Below, one piece after another: positions 1-9,394 of a DNA stretch of 64,000 bases; the stretch's first letter is position 1; each line of letters begins with the position of its first letter. This stretch comes from Bordetella parapertussis. GTDB lineage: Bacteria; Pseudomonadota; Gammaproteobacteria; Burkholderiales; SG8-41. The notes beneath the pieces are model-generated. The model saw nothing but the letters and a program-made list of their open reading frames with translations. It ran no database searches and was not told the origin of the DNA. The stretch covers positions 1 through 64,000 of the forward strand of contig CAMCYP010000003.1 in NCBI GenBank assembly GCA_945885345.1, written 5' to 3'. Made by a program: the position numbers and the translations under genes.

Positions 1-151
1 CCCACAACCCGGAGGGACGGGGCGATTTGGCCCCAGGGCGTTGTCGCGCCTTCGCTCATTTGCCACAGGGCAAACCACGCTCGACGCTCCTAGCCCTGAG
101 GCCAAATCGTCGCCGTCGCACTCACGAAGTAATTGTTAACAGGCCCTAGCC

Positions 152-850
152 ATGTCACTGAACCTGCGCATCCTCACCTCCAACAGCACCCTCACCGTCC
201 TCGAAGTGCTGATTCCCGCGTACGAAAAAGCCACTGGCAACAGGGTTTCGGTCAGCGCCGATTCCGCCAAAGCGATGGTCGCGAAAATCCGTGGCGGAGA
301 ATCCGGCGACGCCATCGTGCTCGGCAGCGGCGCAGTCAAAGAACTGGCCGAAGCGGGTATCGTCATTCCGGCCAGCCGCCGCGCCTTTGCCCGCGCCATC
401 GTCGGTGTCGGTGTGCGCCACGGCACGCCGCTCCCCGACATCAGCTCGGTCGAAGCCTTCCGCGCATCGCTGCTCGCCGCAAAATCCATCGCCCATACCG
501 TGCACGGCGCCAGCGGCATGTATATCCCGACCCTGCTCGAAAAACTCGGCATCAGCGAGCAGATGAAAGCCAAAACCGTGACCCGGCCCGGCGGCTACAT
601 CGGCAAGGTGGTGGTCGCCGGCGAAGCCGAGGTCGCGCTGCAGCAGATCCCGGAACTGATGGCGGTGCCGGGACTGGATGTCGTCGGCCCGGTGCCGGAT
701 GCCGTGCAAAAAACCTTCGAAACCTCGGCCGGACTGTTCGCCGCTTCGAAAAACCCCGTTTCCGCGCAGGCCATGCTCGACTTCTTTGCAGCGCCCGCAC
801 ATGCGACACTGTTCAGCAGTAAAGGCCTGGAACAGGTCACCAAAGCATAA
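152..850 (+). CDS. Substrate-binding (ModA-like) periplasmic-type protein
   Basis: ORF MSLNLRILTSNSTLTVLEVLIPAYEKATGNRVSVS...; ModA/solute-binding-like fold features. Confidence 0.75.
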   Translation: MSLNLRILTSNSTLTVLEVLIPAYEKATGNRVSVSADSAKAMVAKIRGGESGDAIVLGSGAVKELAEAGIVIPASRRAFARAIVGVGVRHGTPLPDISSVEAFRASLLAAKSIAHTVHGASGMYIPTLLEKLGISEQMKAKTVTRPGGYIGKVVVAGEAEVALQQIPELMAVPGLDVVGPVPDAVQKTFETSAGLFAASKNPVSAQAMLDFFAAPAHATLFSSKGLEQVTKA

Positions 851-873
851 ATAAAACCGTGAGGAGAGTCGCC

Positions 874-1854
874 ATGATCCGCAGATTTGCCATTAGCTGC
901 ACCATCCTGATCGTCGCCATGCAAACCGCTGCGCCCCCGGCATACGCCGCCGACGCATACCCGACCCGACCCGTGCGTTTCATCGTGCCCTATCCGCCCG
1001 GCGGCACCACTGACATTGTCGCCCGCGGCATCGGCGCAAAACTCTCCGAGCGTTACGGCCAGCAGATCGTGGTCGACAACCGCGGTGGCGCCAGCACCAT
1101 CATCGGCGCCGAGCTGATGGCCAAGGCCGCACCCGACGGCTACACCATCCTGCTGGCAACGGCGACCACGCTGTCGATCAATCCCAACGTGGTGCACAAG
1201 CTGCCCTACAACACGCTGCGCGACTTCGCGCCGGTCACGCAGACGGTCTATGTACCTTTCGTGATCGCTGCGCACCCGTCGGTGGCGGCCAACAGCATCC
1301 CGGAACTGCTGGCACTGGCCAAGGCCAAACCGGGCAGCATCAGCTACAGCACACCGGGCACGGCATCAACCAACCACCTCGGCGGCGCGCTGCTCGAATA
1401 CGTCAGCGGCGTGAAACTGCTGCATGTACCGTTCAAGGGTTCGGGTCCGGCAGCCGCAGCCGTGGTCGGCGGACAGGTCAGCTTCGTCATCACCGGCATC
1501 GCCACCGTGCTGCCGTTTTCCAAGGCCGGCAAGCTCAAAATCCTCGCCTTTGCCGCGGAAAAACGCCACCCCAACTTCCCGGACATCCCCTCCACCGGCG
1601 AAGCCGGCCTCAAGGGTTACGAAGCCGGAACCTGGTTCAGCGTCGTCGGCCGCGCCGGCACACCGCGCCCCATCATTCATCAACTGAACCGGGACATCAT
1701 CGCTGCACTCAACTCACCCGATCTGAAAAACCGTCTGGTGGACATCGGCTTCGACATTCGCACCCAGTCGCCGGAAGAGTTCGGCAAATTCATCAAGGAG
1801 GATCTGGCGCTGTCGGCGAAGGTGATCAAGGCGGCTGGGATCAAGCTGGATTGA
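874..1854 (+). CDS. Bug-family tripartite tricarboxylate transporter substrate-binding protein
   Basis: Signal peptide then YPTRPVRFIVPYPPGGTTDIVAR...GQQIVVDNRGGASTIIGAELMAKAAPDGYT; start chosen at ATG 874. Confidence 0.93.
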   Translation: MIRRFAISCTILIVAMQTAAPPAYAADAYPTRPVRFIVPYPPGGTTDIVARGIGAKLSERYGQQIVVDNRGGASTIIGAELMAKAAPDGYTILLATATTLSINPNVVHKLPYNTLRDFAPVTQTVYVPFVIAAHPSVAANSIPELLALAKAKPGSISYSTPGTASTNHLGGALLEYVSGVKLLHVPFKGSGPAAAAVVGGQVSFVITGIATVLPFSKAGKLKILAFAAEKRHPNFPDIPSTGEAGLKGYEAGTWFSVVGRAGTPRPIIHQLNRDIIAALNSPDLKNRLVDIGFDIRTQSPEEFGKFIKEDLALSAKVIKAAGIKLD

Positions 1855-2094
1855 AATATGGCGCAGCACAGATTCTTCGTAACTTATTTTTTTATTGATA
1901 TTTTAGAAATAAGCTTGAGGCCGCTACGCACAGCCCCCTTTTGCACGATGATCGACAAACCATACGCTGCACGATACGCCGCTTTTGCTGCTGATTTAAT
2001 ACTGTATGCAGACTTACAGGGCGGGAATTAAATTCATGATGCAAAACAGTTTTTTCTCGAAATTTGATAGCAGCTTAGGGAGACAGCGCGGCAG

Positions 2095-2133
2095 GTTATC
2101 CGGCAAAACTGTCGCCCTAAATTAAAGTTAGGC
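2095..2133 (+). other. attI-like integron recombination site (locus 1)
   Basis: GTTATCCGGCAAAACTGTCGCCCTAAATTAAAGTTAGGC; closely resembles the 3' end of class 1 attI1 as remembered (..GTCGCCCTAAAACAAAGTTAGGC) and the site at 16890-16926. Confidence 0.75.
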
Positions 2134-2601
2134 TGCAACCAGCATCTGTAACTCCCTTCCCGAAAGGAAATGGCAATGAAAATCGGAATCATCCTTGAAA
2201 CAAACGAGCCAGAGAAAGCCTGGAACGGAGTGAGGTTTGCGAACACGGCCTTGTCTCAAGGCCACGAAGTCAAACTGTTCTTGATGAGTGCGGGTGTCGA
2301 GGTGGAATCTATCACGCATCCGAAATTCAACGTGCAAGAGCAACTTCATACATTCTCCGAAAAGAATGGCGTTGTCCTCGCCTGCGGCACTTGTATCAAG
2401 GGGCGAAACCAACCTGAGTCAGAGGTTTGCCCTATCTCGACAATGATTGACTGCCTCAACATGGTTGAGTGGGCGGACAAAGTTGTTACTTTCTAGCCCT
2501 GATCGCCTGCAGCCTAACCATCGCTTCGAGGGGGCGGACGAGATGCTGCGCTTCTCGATTCCCCGTCGCCTGCGGCGCCGGGCCGCCCCTCAAGCTAAAC
2601 G
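2128..2601 (+). mobile_element. Integron gene cassette carrying a DsrE-family gene
   Basis: 5' core GTTAGGC (2127-2133) is the exact reverse complement of the downstream R'' GCCTAAC (2512-2518); a single ORF lies between. Confidence 0.75.
2170..2496 (+). CDS. DsrE/DsrF-like family protein
   Basis: MKIGIILETNEPEKAWNGVRFANTALSQGHEVKLFLMSAGVE...LACGTCIKGR; SD AAGGAAA. Confidence 0.8.
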   Translation: MAMKIGIILETNEPEKAWNGVRFANTALSQGHEVKLFLMSAGVEVESITHPKFNVQEQLHTFSEKNGVVLACGTCIKGRNQPESEVCPISTMIDCLNMVEWADKVVTF

Positions 2602-2607
2602 TAAGGC
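2512..2607 (+). other. attC-like site of the DsrE cassette
   Basis: GCCTAACCATCGCTTCGAGGGGGCGG...GGCCGCCCCTCAAGCTAAACGTAAGGC; imperfect palindrome; 3' core GTAAGGC deviates from GTTRRRY by one base. Confidence 0.75.
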
Positions 2608-2648
2608 GATGTAACACAGCATTTTCGCGCCATCACAAGTAACTCAAT

Positions 2649-3509
2649 ATGCCCAAAACCGTCATCGACACCACCAACAGCAAAGTCCGGCTCAAGGATA
2701 TTTCCGCCGAGCCACCCAAAGGCATGACCAAAGCCCGGGCGGAAAAACGTTTCGCCGTGCTGGGCCAGGAACTGTTCGATCTGCAGGACGCAATGTGGGG
2801 CGCCAAGGTGCACAGCGTACTGGTGGTGCTGCAGGGGCGCGACAGCGCGGGCAAGGACGGCACCATCAAGCATGTTGCCGGCTGCCTCAATCCGCGTGGT
2901 GTCAGCGTCACCTCCTTCGGCGTACCCACCGCCGAGGAACGCGAACATGATTTCCTGTGGCGCATCCACAAGCACACACCGCGCCGCGGCGAATTCGCGC
3001 TGTTCAACCGCTCGCATTACGAGGACGTGCTGGTGGTGCGCGTGCACGACCTCGCGCCAAAAAAACTCTGGCAGCAGCGTTACGGCCACATCCGGGATTT
3101 CGAAGAGCTGCTCGCCGAGCATGGCACCATCGTGCTCAAGTATTTCCTGCATATCGACAAGGACGAACAGGAAGAACGCCTGCTGGAACGCGAAAAGGAA
3201 GCGGAAACCGCGTGGAAGCTCAATCCGAACGACTGGAAGGAGCGCGACCACTGGGACGAATACACGGCAGCCTACGAGGACGCGATCTCCAGAACCGCGG
3301 CGCCGCATGCACCGTGGACCATCGTGCCGGCGAATTCCAAGTGGTACCGCAACCTGGTCGTCGCCGAATCGATCGTCGACGCACTGCGCGACCACCGCAA
3401 ACATTGGGAAAAAACCCTGGAAAACATGGGCAAGGCCGGACGTGCCGGACTCGCCACTTATCGCGCGCAGATCAGCGCGAAGAAAAAGGCCGGCGCCAAA
3501 CGCCGTTGA
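2649..3509 (+). CDS. Polyphosphate kinase 2 (PPK2) family protein
   Basis: LQGRDSAGKDGTIKHVAGCLNPRGVSVTSF...NRSHYEDVLVVRVH. Confidence 0.92.
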   Translation: MPKTVIDTTNSKVRLKDISAEPPKGMTKARAEKRFAVLGQELFDLQDAMWGAKVHSVLVVLQGRDSAGKDGTIKHVAGCLNPRGVSVTSFGVPTAEEREHDFLWRIHKHTPRRGEFALFNRSHYEDVLVVRVHDLAPKKLWQQRYGHIRDFEELLAEHGTIVLKYFLHIDKDEQEERLLEREKEAETAWKLNPNDWKERDHWDEYTAAYEDAISRTAAPHAPWTIVPANSKWYRNLVVAESIVDALRDHRKHWEKTLENMGKAGRAGLATYRAQISAKKKAGAKRR

Positions 3510-3613
3510 CGGGTATCGCTGGCAGCGGAATAAAATAATGATTTATAAACAAATACTTATTTAAATTCCCTGCGCTTCTTTTCTCAAACATCATTCCGCT
3601 TGGCTTGACCTAT

Positions 3614-3631
3614 TGTAATCGATCGATTACA
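3614..3631. promoter_or_regulatory. Perfect 18-bp palindrome, probable TA autoregulatory operator
   Basis: TGTAATCGATCGATTACA, between TTGACC (3605-3610) and TACAGT (3628-3633), directly upstream of toxin GTG 3640. Confidence 0.7.
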
Positions 3632-3639
3632 GTAAAACC

Positions 3640-3933
3640 GTGCTCTCGATAAAGCCACTGCCCGGTTTCACCGCATGGCTGGATACCCTGCCCGATGCGG
3701 CGGTACGTGGCGTGGTAGTCGCGCGCATCCGGCGCTTGTCGCTCGGCTTGACGGGCGATGTTGCACCGGTGGGCAAGGGTGTATCGGAACTGCGGATTCA
3801 TCTTGGCTCCGGTTGGCGCATTTATTTTGCGCAGCGCGGTCAACAGGTCATCGTGCTGCTGGCTGGTGGCTCCAAGCGCACCCAGAAAACCGACATCAAA
3901 CGCGCCGTCTTGCTGGCATCGCAACTGGATTAA
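3640..3933 (+). CDS. Type II TA system RelE/ParE-family toxin (HigB-like addiction module killer)
   Basis: FTAWLDTLPDAAVRGVVVARIRRLSLG...VGKGVSELRIHLGSGWRIYFAQRGQQVIVLLAGGSKRTQ. Confidence 0.9.
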   Translation: MLSIKPLPGFTAWLDTLPDAAVRGVVVARIRRLSLGLTGDVAPVGKGVSELRIHLGSGWRIYFAQRGQQVIVLLAGGSKRTQKTDIKRAVLLASQLD

Positions 3934-3948
3934 CTGAAGGAAACGATC

Positions 3949-4254
3949 ATGGCCAAACGCATCAAAGTCGCAGACCTGCCCGAGTTCGACGCAGCCGCGT
4001 ATCTCGACAACGAAACAGCCATCGCGGCTTATCTGACGAGTATTCTGGAAGCCAACAATCCTGCATTGCTCGCGGCAGCTCTGGGCGATATTGCCCGGGC
4101 ACGTGGCATGGGCGAAATCGCCAAGGCATCGGGACTCACCCGTGAAGCCCTGTACAAGGCACTGCGTCCCGACGCACAGCCACGCTTTGACACCATCAGC
4201 CGGGTTTGTGCGGCCTTGGGTGTACGTCTGGTTGCCCAGGCTGAGGAAGTCTGA
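3949..4254 (+). CDS. Addiction module antidote protein (HigA-like, HTH)
   Basis: FDAAAYLDNETAIAAYLTSILEANNPALLAAALGDIARARGMGEIAKASGLTREALYKAL. Confidence 0.92.
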   Translation: MAKRIKVADLPEFDAAAYLDNETAIAAYLTSILEANNPALLAAALGDIARARGMGEIAKASGLTREALYKALRPDAQPRFDTISRVCAALGVRLVAQAEEV

Positions 4255-4284
4255 TCCAGATAGCCAACCATTGCACCCCGCGAA

Positions 4285-5901
4285 TCAAGCTGATGCGGCA
4301 GCCTTTTCCGCTGCCAGCTTGGTCTTGAACAGCCAGTCGCGGTAATCGTCCATGTCGCCGTCGAAGGGCTCCAGCTTGCCGTCGGACACGATCAGGAACT
4401 GATCCGTCGTTGCGCGCAGCAGATGGCGATCATGCGACACCAGCACCAGCGTGCCTTCAAACTGCGCCAGCGCCACCGTCAGCGCCTCGCGGGTCTCAAG
4501 GTCCAGATGGTTGGTCGGTTCGTCAAGCAGCAGCAGATTGGGCCGCTGCCAGACGATCATCGCCAGCGCCAGCCGCGCTTTTTCGCCGCCGGAGAAATAG
4601 GTGATCGGGTTCAGTGCCATTTCACCGGGGAAATTGAAGCCGCCGAGAAAACCGCGCAGTTCCTGCTCGCGCACGCGCGGCGCAATCTTCGCCAGATTCC
4701 ACAGCGGCGACTCGTCGTTGCGCAGCATTTCAACCTGGTGCTGGGCGAAATAACCGATGACCAGCCCCTTGTTGAAGTTCGCCGTGCCAGACAAGGGTGC
4801 CAGTTCGCCGGCGATGGTCTTGATCAGCGTCGACTTGCCGGCGCCATTGATGCCGAGCAGTCCGTAGCGCTGGCCGCTCTGCAGCGAAAACTTGATGCGC
4901 TTAATTACGGCTTTTTCCGTGCCATCGTCCAGTTTGTATCCGGCGGACACGTTTTCCATCACCAGCAGCGGATCGGGAGCGCGCAAAGGCTCGAGGAATT
5001 CAAACTGGAACGGCGCGGAAGCATGCAACGGCGCCAGATCCTCCATTTTTGCCAGCATTTTCATGCGGCTTTGCGCCTGGCGCGCCTTGCTCGCCTGCGC
5101 CTTGAAACGGTTGATGAAGGATTCAAGGTGCGCGCGTTCGCGCTGCTGCTTCTCGATCATGCCGGCGACCAGCACCACCGCAGCGGCGCGCTGGCGCTCG
5201 AAGTCCGAGTAGTGCCCGGCATAACGTTTCAGTTTCTTGTTGTCGATGTGCACGATGACATTGACCACGCCGTCAAGGAAATCGCGGTCATGCGAAACAA
5301 TGACCAGCGTACCCTTGTACTTCTTCAGCCACTCCTCCACCCACAGGATGGCGTCGAGGTCCAGGTGATTGGTCGGTTCATCCAGCAGCAGCAGGTCTGA
5401 CGGACACATCAGCGCCTGCGCCAGATTCAATCGCATGCGCCAGCCGCCGGAAAAACTCGCCACCGGCTGCTCCATCTGTTCATGGCTGAACCCGAGGCCG
5501 TGCAGCAACTGCTCTGCACGCGGGCGCACGGTCCATGCGTCGGCATCGGTGAGGTCGGCGTAGATCGAGCCGATGCGCTCGCCGTCGTCGGCGGTTTCGG
5601 CCGCGGCAAGTTCAGCTTCCAGCTGGCGCAGCGTGGTGTCGCCGTCAATGGCGTACTCAATCGCCGGGCGATCCAGAGCCGGGGTTTCCTGGGCCACATG
5701 CGCGACGCGCCAGCGCTGCGGAAAATCGACATCGCCCTGGTCGGCATGCAGTTCGCCGCGCAGCATGGCAAACACGCTGGACTTGCCGGTGCCGTTGGCG
5801 CCGATCAGGCCGATCTTGTCGCCGGGATTGAGCGCGACATCCGCGTCTTCAAGCAGCACTTTGGCGCCGCGCCGCAGCGTAATCCGGCTGAAACGTATCA
5901 T
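4285..5901 (-). CDS. ABC-F family ATPase, YheS-like
   Basis: Two Walker A/LSGGE-type nucleotide-binding domains; MIRFSRITLRRGAKVLLEDADVALNPGDKIGLIGANGTGKSS; QAQSRMKMLAKME linker. Confidence 0.92.
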   Translation of the reverse strand: MIRFSRITLRRGAKVLLEDADVALNPGDKIGLIGANGTGKSSVFAMLRGELHADQGDVDFPQRWRVAHVAQETPALDRPAIEYAIDGDTTLRQLEAELAAAETADDGERIGSIYADLTDADAWTVRPRAEQLLHGLGFSHEQMEQPVASFSGGWRMRLNLAQALMCPSDLLLLDEPTNHLDLDAILWVEEWLKKYKGTLVIVSHDRDFLDGVVNVIVHIDNKKLKRYAGHYSDFERQRAAAVVLVAGMIEKQQRERAHLESFINRFKAQASKARQAQSRMKMLAKMEDLAPLHASAPFQFEFLEPLRAPDPLLVMENVSAGYKLDDGTEKAVIKRIKFSLQSGQRYGLLGINGAGKSTLIKTIAGELAPLSGTANFNKGLVIGYFAQHQVEMLRNDESPLWNLAKIAPRVREQELRGFLGGFNFPGEMALNPITYFSGGEKARLALAMIVWQRPNLLLLDEPTNHLDLETREALTVALAQFEGTLVLVSHDRHLLRATTDQFLIVSDGKLEPFDGDMDDYRDWLFKTKLAAEKAAASA

Positions 5902-6030
5902 GGGGTTCTACGGGAAATTGAATAACGAAAAAGCACGAAGGGGCGCATTCTACGCAGGTTGTCCCATCCCGTCACAAATGAAGGTCCCGGGCGCGGTAAA
6001 ATCCCGGGTATCTGAACCAGGAGCGACCCG

Positions 6031-6864
6031 ATGATTTCCCGTTACAGTCACAAACCGATTGCTCTTGTACTGGCCCTGCTCGCACTGAGCACGATGGCCG
6101 GCTGCCAGTCCACCACTACCGGCGGTGCCGTCGGCGCCGAACGTAAACAACTGCTGCTGGTATCCTCGGCCGAACTCGACCAGATGGCGGTCAAGGCTTA
6201 TTCCCAGCTGCAGGCCGACTCGAGGAAAAAAGGCACGCTGAATACCGAACCGGCACTGACCAACCGCGTGCGCGCCATTGCCAGCCGCATCACACCGCAG
6301 ACCCGCGCCTTCCGCGCCGACGCGCCGGGCTGGAAATGGGAAGTCAACACCATCAGCAGCGATGAACTCAATGCCTTCTGCATGCCCGGCGGCAAGATCA
6401 TGTTTTATACCGGGCTGATCAAACACCTGAGCCTGAGCGACGCCGAAATCGCGGTGGTGATGGGCCATGAAATCGCGCACGCGCTGCGCGAACATTCCCG
6501 TGAACAGGTATCGCAGGCCATGGCCGCACAGGCCACGATCGGCATCGGCGCTGCACTGCTCGGTCTGGGCGATGGCGCAGCCAGCCTGGCGAATGCGGGT
6601 TACGATGCGCTGATCGCCACCACCTTCAGCCGCGGCGATGAATCCGAGGCCGACCGCATCGGGCTCGAACTCTCGGCCCGCGCCGGCTACGATCCGCGTG
6701 CCGGCGTCACACTGTGGCAGAAAATGCTCAAGGCCAGCCAGAGCGGCAGTCGTCCACCGGAATTTCTCAGCACCCACCCCGCGGAAACCAGCCGCATCCA
6801 GCAGATCGAAGCGCTGCTGCCGACGGTGATGCCGCTGTACCAAGCGGCACGTCAGGGCCGTTAG
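6031..6864 (+). CDS. M48-family metallopeptidase, lipoprotein
   Basis: Lipobox LSTMAGC; HEXXH zinc motif VMGHEIAHALREHSREQ. Confidence 0.92.
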   Translation: MISRYSHKPIALVLALLALSTMAGCQSTTTGGAVGAERKQLLLVSSAELDQMAVKAYSQLQADSRKKGTLNTEPALTNRVRAIASRITPQTRAFRADAPGWKWEVNTISSDELNAFCMPGGKIMFYTGLIKHLSLSDAEIAVVMGHEIAHALREHSREQVSQAMAAQATIGIGAALLGLGDGAASLANAGYDALIATTFSRGDESEADRIGLELSARAGYDPRAGVTLWQKMLKASQSGSRPPEFLSTHPAETSRIQQIEALLPTVMPLYQAARQGR

Positions 6865-6995
6865 CTTTCAAGTCAGGCAGCGCAATTCAGTACGGCTCGT
6901 TCACGGCCGGGCACTGGCGCACATTCGCGGCACCCCCACAAATCCGCCTTGATCTGCATCAATCTGGCCGTCCACTGCCGGCTTAGACTGATGTA

Positions 6996-7742
6996 ATGAA
7001 CAGCACAAGAAACCGCGTCCTCCTGCGGTGCCGGCAATTGCCGGCGATCCTGCTTTTCGCATGGGTGATCGCCGGTCATGCACTGACCTCTGGCGCAGCC
7101 AATATCAATGGCGTCGAAAACCTGCGCTACGAGTTTTCTGTGCGCGCGCTGCAGCCTGCCGAGCTGCCCAAGGACCGCTCGGGCGAATGGATGCAATTCT
7201 TCGCGCCCGGCATGGCCAGCGCCGCCCTCGGGTTGGTGGCAGCGCCGATGTACGCGAGCGGGTTGATCGTGGGCGGCATCATCCTCGCGCCCGGCGCACT
7301 GATTATTTCGTCAATGGAACGCCGCACATGGGAGCGCATGGTCACCGCATTGCAGGCGTCGGACTTTGAGCAATTGCTGCTGCGCGCCACGGAAGCTCGG
7401 GCCCGCACCGCGCTGCCGCCCCCCGCGCCTTCCAGCCCCACCGAGCCTGTCAGCGTCGAACTGGTCGTAAACGCCTACGGTCTTGCCCGTCAGGACCCGG
7501 GACACCTGTGTTTTATTGCGAGCATGGATCTGATCGCCAGTCGCGCCGGAAAGGTCTGGCTGCGTGACCGCCTGATCGTCTCCCCCCTCGAACGCAGTGC
7601 CGATGCCCCTCCGCCGCAATGCGCCTCCAATGAGCGCATGGCGGAAAACGACGGACAGATGGTGCGAAATACCGCGGCCATCTATGCAGAAATACTGGGC
7701 ATCATGGTCGTTGACCGGCTGCTCGCGCAGGGCACCAAGTGA
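6996..7742 (+). CDS. Hypothetical membrane/exported protein
   Basis: Signal-anchor N-terminus, hydrophobic segment; no family recognised. Confidence 0.6.
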   Translation: MNSTRNRVLLRCRQLPAILLFAWVIAGHALTSGAANINGVENLRYEFSVRALQPAELPKDRSGEWMQFFAPGMASAALGLVAAPMYASGLIVGGIILAPGALIISSMERRTWERMVTALQASDFEQLLLRATEARARTALPPPAPSSPTEPVSVELVVNAYGLARQDPGHLCFIASMDLIASRAGKVWLRDRLIVSPLERSADAPPPQCASNERMAENDGQMVRNTAAIYAEILGIMVVDRLLAQGTK

Positions 7743-8371
7743 ACTCTTTCGCGAAATGCGCAGCCATCCTGTTATCCGTATTGCTGGCAGGCTGCGCTAC
7801 GGAATGGCGCACCGGCGAACCCGTAAAACCGACGACCTATGCCGCATCCGGCCCGGTCTCCGCAGTCTCAATCGGCCGACTTCCCCGGCTGGCGGTGATG
7901 ACGGTAACCCTGCACCGCGAAGCGGACGAGCAGGAAAAAGCGGCGCCCGAATGGCAGGCGCGCAATGAAGCCATCAAGACCGAACTACAGCAGGAAATCG
8001 TCCAGTTTCTCGTCAAACAGAAAGGCTATGACGCTCGCGCCATTGATGAAACAGCCCCCGTCGACGAGCAGGCCGCGCGTGAAACGGGACTGCGGCTGGG
8101 CGTTGACGGCATCGTCACTATCGAGCGCTGGCTTATCAAACCGTGGAGCACAGCAAAGGCGATCAGCAATGTTTTTCTGCTGAACATACCGTTGTTCTCG
8201 GCGCTGAATGCGGTCAACCTGCGGGTATCCATCCAAGAAACGGTCTCGGGCCGCACGGTGTGGATGACGGAAATGAAGGGGGAAATGCCGGATACGCCGC
8301 GCGAACCGCCCAATGTCAAAGGCGCGCTCGGCGATCTCGAAAACGCCGTGCCGGCGCAGTTGCGGCGATAA
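7739..8371 (+). CDS. Hypothetical lipoprotein
   Basis: Lipobox LLAGC; GTG start overlaps upstream TGA (GTGA), suggesting translational coupling. Confidence 0.65.
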   Translation: MNSFAKCAAILLSVLLAGCATEWRTGEPVKPTTYAASGPVSAVSIGRLPRLAVMTVTLHREADEQEKAAPEWQARNEAIKTELQQEIVQFLVKQKGYDARAIDETAPVDEQAARETGLRLGVDGIVTIERWLIKPWSTAKAISNVFLLNIPLFSALNAVNLRVSIQETVSGRTVWMTEMKGEMPDTPREPPNVKGALGDLENAVPAQLRR

Positions 8372-8596
8372 TTGGCTCGGAAGAGATAACCATATGTTTT
8401 TATTTATATTTTTAATGATGACGCTGCTGATATGCTTTGAATTGGCGGGATTCCCAGCACAACCCCGTTTCACCAGGACTCGAAAGGCGAATGAATGCCC
8501 ATAGGTACCAGTTGAAGAAACTCGTCGAACCCGAGATCCCTGATTGACCGGATCACTTCTGGCCGCACGGATGACGACCATGGACAGCCGCCCATC

Positions 8597-9247
8597 ATGA
8601 AGCTTTACATCACCCCGGGCTCGCCCTACGCGCGCATCGCCCGCATCGTCATTCTCGAAAAAGGTTTGGAAAACCGGGTCGAGATCATCCCGGCACAGAC
8701 CAGGCTCGCCGACAGTCCGTACTACCGCATCAATCCATCAGGGCGCGTGCCCTGTCTGATCCGTGACGACGGTGTCGCGCTGGAGGAATCCGCGGTGATC
8801 TGCGCCTGGCTGGATCACCTCGACGGCAAACCGGCTTTTGATCTGCCGGCCGGTGACGAGGCATGGGAGCCGCGTCGTCTCGAATCGCTGGCACGGAGCA
8901 TCACCGACGGTCTTGCCGTGTGGAGCCGCGAAATCGCGCGGCCGCCGGCAGAACGTTCCCCCACGCTCCTCGACCACGAAGCACAGCGCAGCCGGCGCAT
9001 GGCCGCCCTGTGGGAAACCGAGATTGCACATCCGTGGATGAACGGCGCGCTGAACATGGCGCAGATCACGCTCGCCTGCGGCCTCGGGCTCGAAGCCCGC
9101 AATCCCGATCTGCACTGGCGCCACGACCACCCGAAACTGTGCGCCTGGTTTGACCGCCTTGCCGCGCGCCCGTCGTTTACAGCGACTGCACCACCGCCGC
9201 ACGCAAACGCCAGCGCAGCAGCAGCAGCAGCAGCCACAAGGCAATAA
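8597..9247 (+). CDS. Glutathione S-transferase family protein
   Basis: MKLYITPGSPYARIARIVILEKGLENRVEIIP...YYRINPSGRVPCLIRDDG. Confidence 0.9.
   Translation: MKLYITPGSPYARIARIVILEKGLENRVEIIPAQTRLADSPYYRINPSGRVPCLIRDDGVALEESAVICAWLDHLDGKPAFDLPAGDEAWEPRRLESLARSITDGLAVWSREIARPPAERSPTLLDHEAQRSRRMAALWETEIAHPWMNGALNMAQITLACGLGLEARNPDLHWRHDHPKLCAWFDRLAARPSFTATAPPPHANASAAAAAAATRQ
9215..9232 (+). repeat. (GCA)6 microsatellite in the 3' end of the GST gene
   Basis: gcagcagcagcagcagca, encodes poly-Ala. Confidence 0.9.
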
Positions 9248-9394
9248 TCTCCGCCGAACAATAATTAACCAAGCATTTGTTTTTATTGAATTATTTTATA
9301 TAACGGCAAGCCTCGCACCGGCGAAAATCGCAGCCCCTTCGCCACATCAGAGCGAGGTGATGACAAAAGGCACACACCAGATTAGGATGTGGCC

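Noticed and set aside
2034-2246. Possible integrase (intI) remnant beside attI-like locus 1
   Set aside because: The only ORF (70 aa, minus strand) shows no tyrosine-recombinase signature; no intI was seen anywhere in the window.
2601-2640. Further integron cassette containing the PPK2 gene
   Set aside because: No attC-like site follows the PPK2 stop codon; PPK2 appears to be resident chromosomal DNA.
4423-5400. 325-aa plus-strand ORF
   Set aside because: Antisense to the YheS-like ABC-F gene; no recognisable domain.
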